From Costus lasius (Eukaryota; Streptophyta; Magnoliopsida; Zingiberales; Costaceae): a stretch of 64,000 nucleotides of DNA. The notes below the pieces were generated by a model, which saw only the letters and a list, made by a program, of their open reading frames with translations, did not search any database and had not been told where the DNA came from. Position numbers and translations under genes: made by a program. The DNA is taken from the NCBI GenBank assembly GCA_027563935.2, contig CM050446.2, positions 24,121,501-24,185,500 of the forward strand, in the 5' to 3' direction. Positions 58,584-64,000 of the stretch are shown here, in pieces (the stretch's first letter is position 1; each line of letters opens with the position of its first letter).

Positions 58584-61171
58584 AAAACATAAGGCTCAAA
58601 CTTTGTTTGTCCTTTTGCAAAAATCAAAAGTTGATTAAAAGATAAACCTTTTCATGCTCAATAAATTTCTAAAATACAATGATAATGAAAAATTCCATTA
58701 ATTGTTTTATAAAACTTCAAGCAAACATATTATTCTTAGAACTCAACCCTCTGGATCCACAATTAAATCAAATAAAAGTTTGCAACTTGTATAATAAATA
58801 GAATTTTCAATCTCATGATTTCACCCAGTTTTCAGTTCAAATCTATCATGCTTTTGTTTACAGGAATTAGGTTTCCAAGATCTTTTTCCACACATAAATT
58901 TTTTTTCTTCTTTTTTTTTTCCTTTTTGTAAAGATGGCATCTACCCACTTAGATACATACTTTTTATTTTTGACTTCAACTCTTATCTTCGGTACCACTA
59001 TCAATTTTGCATAGTGCCAAGTAGAGGAGTCTTATTCTTTTTATCTCTCATTATTTTTCATGCATAGACTTCAACCCATGTCTTAGGTACCACTATCAAT
59101 TTTACATACTGCCAAGTAGCGGAGTCTCTCACTATTTTTATGGATCTTGGATTCATTTTTCCCAACAAATAGCAAAATAGACTAAACATCTACTAGGTTG
59201 ATCAATTAACATCAATTCTCAAATCATATTCATATGCTCATTTTATTTAAAGGAGTAGGTTCTCCTTAGATCTTATTCCTCAAATAATACGTCTACCCAA
59301 AATTTCATGCATCAACCAATGTCAAATTTCAAAGATAGATATGCATTGAAGAAATAAATCTAACATGATAGGGTTTTTCTCTAATCATGAATTTGAATCC
59401 ATTCATCATCAATCAATCAAGTCAATATAAATCAAGAGTATACTCATCATCATAAAAAATTCCATACACTTTTCATCATAAATTTTTTTTTTAAACATCA
59501 AAATATGTCAGAATCAATGTAAAATGTGTGAAGCATCACACTCATAAGATCATGGTCAAAAGTGTAAAACGATAGATTCAAGAGACCACATCGAGTAGGA
59601 ATCTCAGTGAGTTATACAATCAGAGATGCAACTATATGAAATAATCATGAATAAGAGAGTGCAAATGATACTCACAAAACTATATAGCAAGCTATGACCG
59701 AAAATACATAAGGCTCAGACCAAAAATAGTGTCGGGTCAGATGCTGCTAGGTCCATAGATGTGCTTTATAAAAATTTTCCTGCAAAATTTTAAATACATA
59801 AGGCTCAGGCTGAAAATAGTCTCTATAAATAATAATGATAAAAATAATTTTTCAAGGGAGAATCAGAGATGTCGCCAGAGGTCTGAAGAGGATGCCGGTG
59901 GAAAGAGTCGAGCAGGCAAGAAGCAGAGGGGAATAGAGGCTAATTGAAAATCTCCTAGCAATGATGGTGATGCCGACAGTAGAGTTAGTAATCTCTAGTG
60001 GCCTACTAGAGATCACGGTCCTGGAGGTGAGATCGTCGGTAGGTGGGTGCCCGAAATAATGCTGCATAGATAAAAAAACAATCAGTCACTAATAAAGAGT
60101 CTATTGCATAAATAAATAAAATCAATAAAATAAGAGGCAGTAGAAGAGGTAAGAATCTGCAGATGATATAATCCAGTATCGACGGCTAGAAAAAGTGATG
60201 TCAGAGGCAGATGCAGTGGTAGCTAGAGGTGGAAGACAGTTGCTCTTGAGGATTTCTGGATCTGGAGGCAAAAGAAGCAAAAACAAGTAGAAAGCAAACC
60301 AAACGGTTTTTGAATTTTTTATGAAAAGTAGCCATACCCTAGAATAAAATTTAATGATCCAAATAGAAAATGGACAGAACCATGTAATAGAATAAGATAT
60401 GTTCTTTTCAGATGTATACAAATCAAAGGATAAAAATCTATCAGGAATTTAGGGTATCAGCAGAAAGAAGGCTACTCAGATTACAAAACTGCAAAAACTG
60501 CACAAAAGTTAATCAGATTCGAAAAGTTGTCATGTGTCATAGAATGATCAGAAACTATTATCATAAAAACAATTAATCCACAAGATAGAATGACACACGA
60601 ACTTCCAATTCCAAGTGAAAAATCTGGGTTTCAAGGTATTTAAGCATCTTAAAAACTTGCAGCAAAAGTGCTAATCAGAATAGTCAAAAGAAAACTGCTA
60701 CAGAAATTAATCAGAATCAAAAAGTTGCTATGTGTTTTAGAATGATCCATGGACTTTAAATTTCAGAAAAAATATCCAGATGATAGACAAAGATGAATAT
60801 TTTAATGTCGTGCCAAAGATCAAAAATTTTCATAACCCAGTTTCTTAAAATCGCAGCGAGAAAACACCTACTCAATAAGCAGAAAGCAGCTTTAAAATAC
60901 GGTACCGTGAAATCCCTTACGGCAGTGCTGTATTTTTCAAAGAACTCTTAGGAAAGAAATCACTCAAAATTATGGCACGTGAAAGACGTTACGACCCTAT
61001 CATAAAATTCATAAAACTTTCTATCGAAAATGCACGAAAAATACGGTACCGTAAATATAATTACAGCGGTGCCGTATTATGCGCCAAAACTTGTTTTCAC
61101 CTACAAAAAGAGATTAAAAATTAGTTCTAAAAATAAACTAAAATAAAAAAAACTAAATTAAGGTATAAGTG
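58584..61171 (-). other. C2 3' untranslated region and spacer
   Basis: 58584-59420 aligns by eye with the 3' UTRs of C1 and E1 and holds hairpin-bracketed units near 58985-59035 and 59085-59125. 59420-60890 is AT-rich; ORFs such as 60122-60421 and 59852-60067 have no recognisable features. The palindrome array is at 60895-61082 (AAATACGGTACCGTGAAATC, ATACGGTACCGTAAATATAA, GCGGTGCCGTATT). Confidence 0.65.
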
Positions 61172-61218
61172 CTTGGTTGCCTCCCAAGAAGCGCTAATTT
61201 TAGGTTCATAGCTTGACC
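61172..61218 (-). other. Conserved double hairpin after the C2 ORF
   Basis: CTTGG (61172-61176) faces CCCAAG (61183-61188), one G shorter than in A1. GGTTCA (61203-61208) faces TGACC (61214-61218). Confidence 0.6.
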
Positions 61219-61230
61219 AAAACTCAAACA

Positions 61231-62644
61231 TCATGGTGAAGCAGGTGAATCAGTTCCAAAGTAAAGAGCAAACAATTTTCTACATTTCCTTTGTCCAAAA
61301 ATTTTAGCCACTAATCCAAAAATCTAGAATTTCAAATAAATCATGATCAACGTGGCTTTCTTAAACAAGCAGAAATTAAAATCAAAATTTTCAATGATTT
61401 TCCTATGTTTGTCAGTAAGCAAAATTATAAGTCATTTCTTCAAATTTAAATCTTCAATTGCCATAGGACTTTGATCAAAAGATATGAGTAAAAGATATGA
61501 GTATTGGATCATCAAAATAAGTTTTATGTCTCAAATTAAGTTCCTCAATAAAGCATAAGTTCTCAAATACATCAGAAGAGTGAATATCAGATATGGGCAA
61601 AGCATTAGAGTGAGATTCAACAGTGTTTTCATATTTAAGTTCCTCATGCACTTCATCAAATAACTTATCAATTTCAAAATCATTATCAAAATCAAGATGA
61701 GACTCTTCAAAATCAATTTCCTCATGCCTCCCCACAAATAATTCATCATCAGAAGAGTCAGATTCAGAATTATATGAAAAAGAATTAATAGAATCAGAGT
61801 TAACCACAAGAGGTTTATCATTAATTTCAAAAATATCACCAAAATCATAGTGGGGTTCATTAATGTTTATAATTTTCGAACCTTCATCATGCTCATCAGA
61901 TTTAACCATAAATAAGTTTTCATCAAAATCAGAATTATCATCAAAAGAAGGTTTTTCAATTTCAATTTTCTCAACCTTTTCCTCAAATAAATTATCAGAT
62001 GACTCAATTTCACAACAATCAAAATCTAAAGGAGATTCATTAATATTCACATAAGGCTCAATCTCAAAACAATCATGATCACATGGGGAATTTTTTAAAT
62101 CAATTTCTTCAGTATCAAACTCAAATAAACAAGCTTGTTGTGCTAACTGAGTTTCCAAAATTTTAGAATTAGCAGTCAAAGATTCTTTTTGAAGAGAAGT
62201 TTGATTAACTAAACCCTTAAGATCCTCAATTGGCTTTCTTTTATGGGTCATCATTTGGCTTTGACTTGCCATAATTTTTGAAAGCATGATTTCTAAGCTA
62301 AATTTTTCAGTATCCTCATAGTATGGTTCAGAGACATGATTAGAGCAATCATCATAAAAAGAAGTTTGATTTTCCCATCTAGAATACAATTGATAAGATT
62401 CTTTCCATGATAAATTAGGATTTAAAAATTGACAATCAGGGGAACAATGATCAAAATATCCATAGATATCACATCTAACAGGAGAACAAGATTTCATAAC
62501 AGGGTGCATATTAAAAGTGTCTAATTTATGAGCCAAATAATCTAACTTATCTGCAGCAGTGCACCATGAATCATCTTCATACCTTCCTTGTGGCATGTAT
62601 ACCTCATCTTTTTCAGTTGCCCATGAGTAGTTATTAAAAGACAT
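61231..62644 (-). pseudogene. C2 chimeric ORF (degenerate zinc knuckle, long acidic linker, tail)
   Basis: The open frame 61475-62644 encodes 389 residues. It starts MSFNNYSWATEKDEVYMPQG. It has a knuckle at C58, H66 and C71 in which the second Cys is Tyr (CDIYGYFDHCSPDC), then a very acidic Asp/Glu/Ser/Asn linker with repeated LDFD(C/N)-type phrases. After the stop at 61475 the conserved tail continues: LNLKK, IILLTDKHRKIIENFDFNFC, a hydrophobic stretch, RKCRKLFALYFGTDSPASP, ending at 61231. This tail is clearly the same as in B1 and B2 although the LTRs are of another family. Confidence 0.75.
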
Positions 62645-62876
62645 ATTTTCAAATCTATCAAGAACAGAAAGATAATCCTACACCAATCAATCAAACAAAT
62701 TTTTTTTTTTCAAACTAAAAACACAAGCAAATTCAAAATTTTTAGATATCACAGTTCTGTCACAACTATGAAAATCCAAAACCTGCAAAAACAAAAAAGA
62801 AACAAAGTTAAATCAAAAACAAATAAAACTTAGCCTAGCAATACTAACAACTATTTTGATATTAACAAAACTAAGG

Positions 62877-62894
62877 TCCCCAGCAACGGTGCCA
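62877..62894 (-). other. Primer-binding site of C2 (Asp tRNA)
   Basis: Minus-strand TGGCACCGTTGCTGGGGA matches the Asp-tRNA complement except for two bases, six bases inside the 5' LTR. Confidence 0.85.
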
Positions 62895-62900
62895 AAACAT

Positions 62901-64000
62901 TGTTGTATTCCGCAAGTGCACGGATACTCGAAGTAATAAAGAAAGATATCGAACCACAGAGTCCTTATTGTTAAGTACCAAATAGTTGTATTCTTACTAG
63001 CTAAGCAACCGGATAATAGCAAAGCAATGATGAAAAATACACGAAATCAGATAATTAGAAAGAGATATTGGGACTAGGGTTTCATCCTCCTTGATTTCAA
63101 TGACTAGATTTAAATAAAAGGTCGTCAGACTAATCTTATCATGATAAAGACTTAAGTTACTTCATAAAAGGATTATCTCACTTTCGTGCAGACAATCATG
63201 CAGAGATCTATCCCAACACTAAAGGTAAGTAAATCATCAATCAAAGAATTCAAAGATCACTTTCGTGCATCCGAATTCTAAGTTGATTGTCTCGAGTGGA
63301 ATCTCAAGGATCACTTTCGTGCATCCGAGACTCAACACAAGTTCTACTTATGGTTCTCCAACGTTCTGATCCTCACTTTCGTGCAAGATCTCCATATTTG
63401 ACAACTCGACTCTACCCTAGATTTAAATTATCATCATCACAATAAGATTACTAAAATCAAATAAATAAGAACTAGCCAAAGAGAGTTCCTAACATGCAAT
63501 TCTAGGGTTCCAAGTTCTCAAGCAAATCACCTTTCGGTCCTTATTGTGAGAACTCTAAAACATGAATAATAACATCAATCAATGGAGAAGTAAAGACAAA
63601 CAATCACATATGTAGAATTATCATGATCAAACTATTCTGACAAAAATAAAGTCATCAAATCATTAAGAAATCAAAGGGGATTACACCTCATGTCCCAAAG
63701 ATGTTTAAGCTTGCATGGAAGAAGGATTACAATAAAGCATGCTTTCAAAGTGTCAAAAATTGAAGAAGGGAAGAAGAAAAGTTACAAAACAAGTGCTGTA
63801 ATAAAATTACAGCACCGTAATTTGCAGCAGAACTCGATGAACAGTGCTGTCACCATCGATTTCATCGATTTCTCTTCCGACCGACCTCCTCTTACTCTAA
63901 AACGTTTGTGATGTCCTCCTCTCTTCCAGGCGAACCTTCTGCGTGAAAATCACGGCATGAGGTGCCCTCTACGCCTCTCGGCGTGGGGCCAAACCCTAAC
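62901..64000 (-). repeat. C2 5' LTR, first 1100 bp in window
   Basis: Starts TGTTGTATTCCGCAAG and matches 56719 onward. Two larger differences separate the pair: about 25 bp present near 57020 is absent here, and about 57 bp extra is present near 63265-63320, both at repeated CTTTCGTGCA motifs. Confidence 0.92.

Larger units (their letters stand above)
56719..64000 (-). mobile_element. C2: non-autonomous Athila-derived element, family C (runs off window)
   Basis: 3' LTR 56719-58583, internal region 58584-62900, 5' LTR from 62901 to beyond the window. The internal region has the PPT-side block, hairpin-bracketed tracts, a palindrome array, the double hairpin, one chimeric ORF and an Asp-type PBS. 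It encodes no enzymes. It inserted into the pol remnant of C1. The target duplication cannot be checked because the right end is missing. Confidence 0.87.

Overview
This 64 kb window is plant nuclear DNA made almost entirely of nested LTR retrotransposons. I found no convincing host gene, tRNA, rRNA or CRISPR array. The evidence for a plant is the element types: long-LTR Ty1/copia elements primed by initiator Met tRNA, and Athila-type Ty3/gypsy elements primed by Asp tRNA that carry an extra ORF downstream of pol. Base composition is AT-rich, strongly so from about 27 kb onward. An angiosperm is likely, but the species cannot be named from this.

Left half, from oldest to youngest. A plus-strand Athila-type element (P1; pieces 2341-2739 and 25674-30575) was interrupted by a minus-strand Athila-type element (A1; 2740-25668). 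A1 has two ~2.0 kb LTRs, a GTATG target duplication, an Asp-tRNA PBS, gag, pol and an env-position ORF. A1 was then interrupted by a young plus-strand copia element (Cop-2; 8162-17283, GGTCA duplication, LTRs almost identical). A second copia element (Cop-1; 1-2340, minus strand) lies to the left, with one complete LTR in the window.

Middle. P1 ends in an LTR that sits inside the LTR of another minus-strand element (E1; 30576-36958). E1 carries two clean solo LTRs: a 3.06 kb one (31690-34746, GTATA duplication) and a 1.47 kb one (35342-36813, CTCAT duplication).

Right half, all minus strand. B1 (36959-41661) is an Athila-derived non-autonomous element whose 5' LTR is broken by C1. C1 (41662-56718) is interrupted by a chained family-B complex (B2 44081-50288; B3 50289-53286), lacks reverse transcriptase, and is itself broken by C2 (56719 to the window end). 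B1, B2 and C2 have no protease, reverse transcriptase or integrase. They share one chimeric ORF: the gag zinc-knuckle end, a long acidic linker and a conserved C-terminal tail, followed by two conserved hairpins.

The most interesting signals are: (1) this chimeric ORF, kept by two different LTR families; (2) a paired hairpin just after the pol or ORF stop in six copies from three families; (3) family-specific palindrome arrays present both in LTR U3 and in the pol-env spacer; (4) hairpin-bracketed purine tracts in the 3' UTRs; and (5) a decay pattern in which almost all premature stops are TAG. Everything rests on reading the sequence by eye; no alignment or database search was run.
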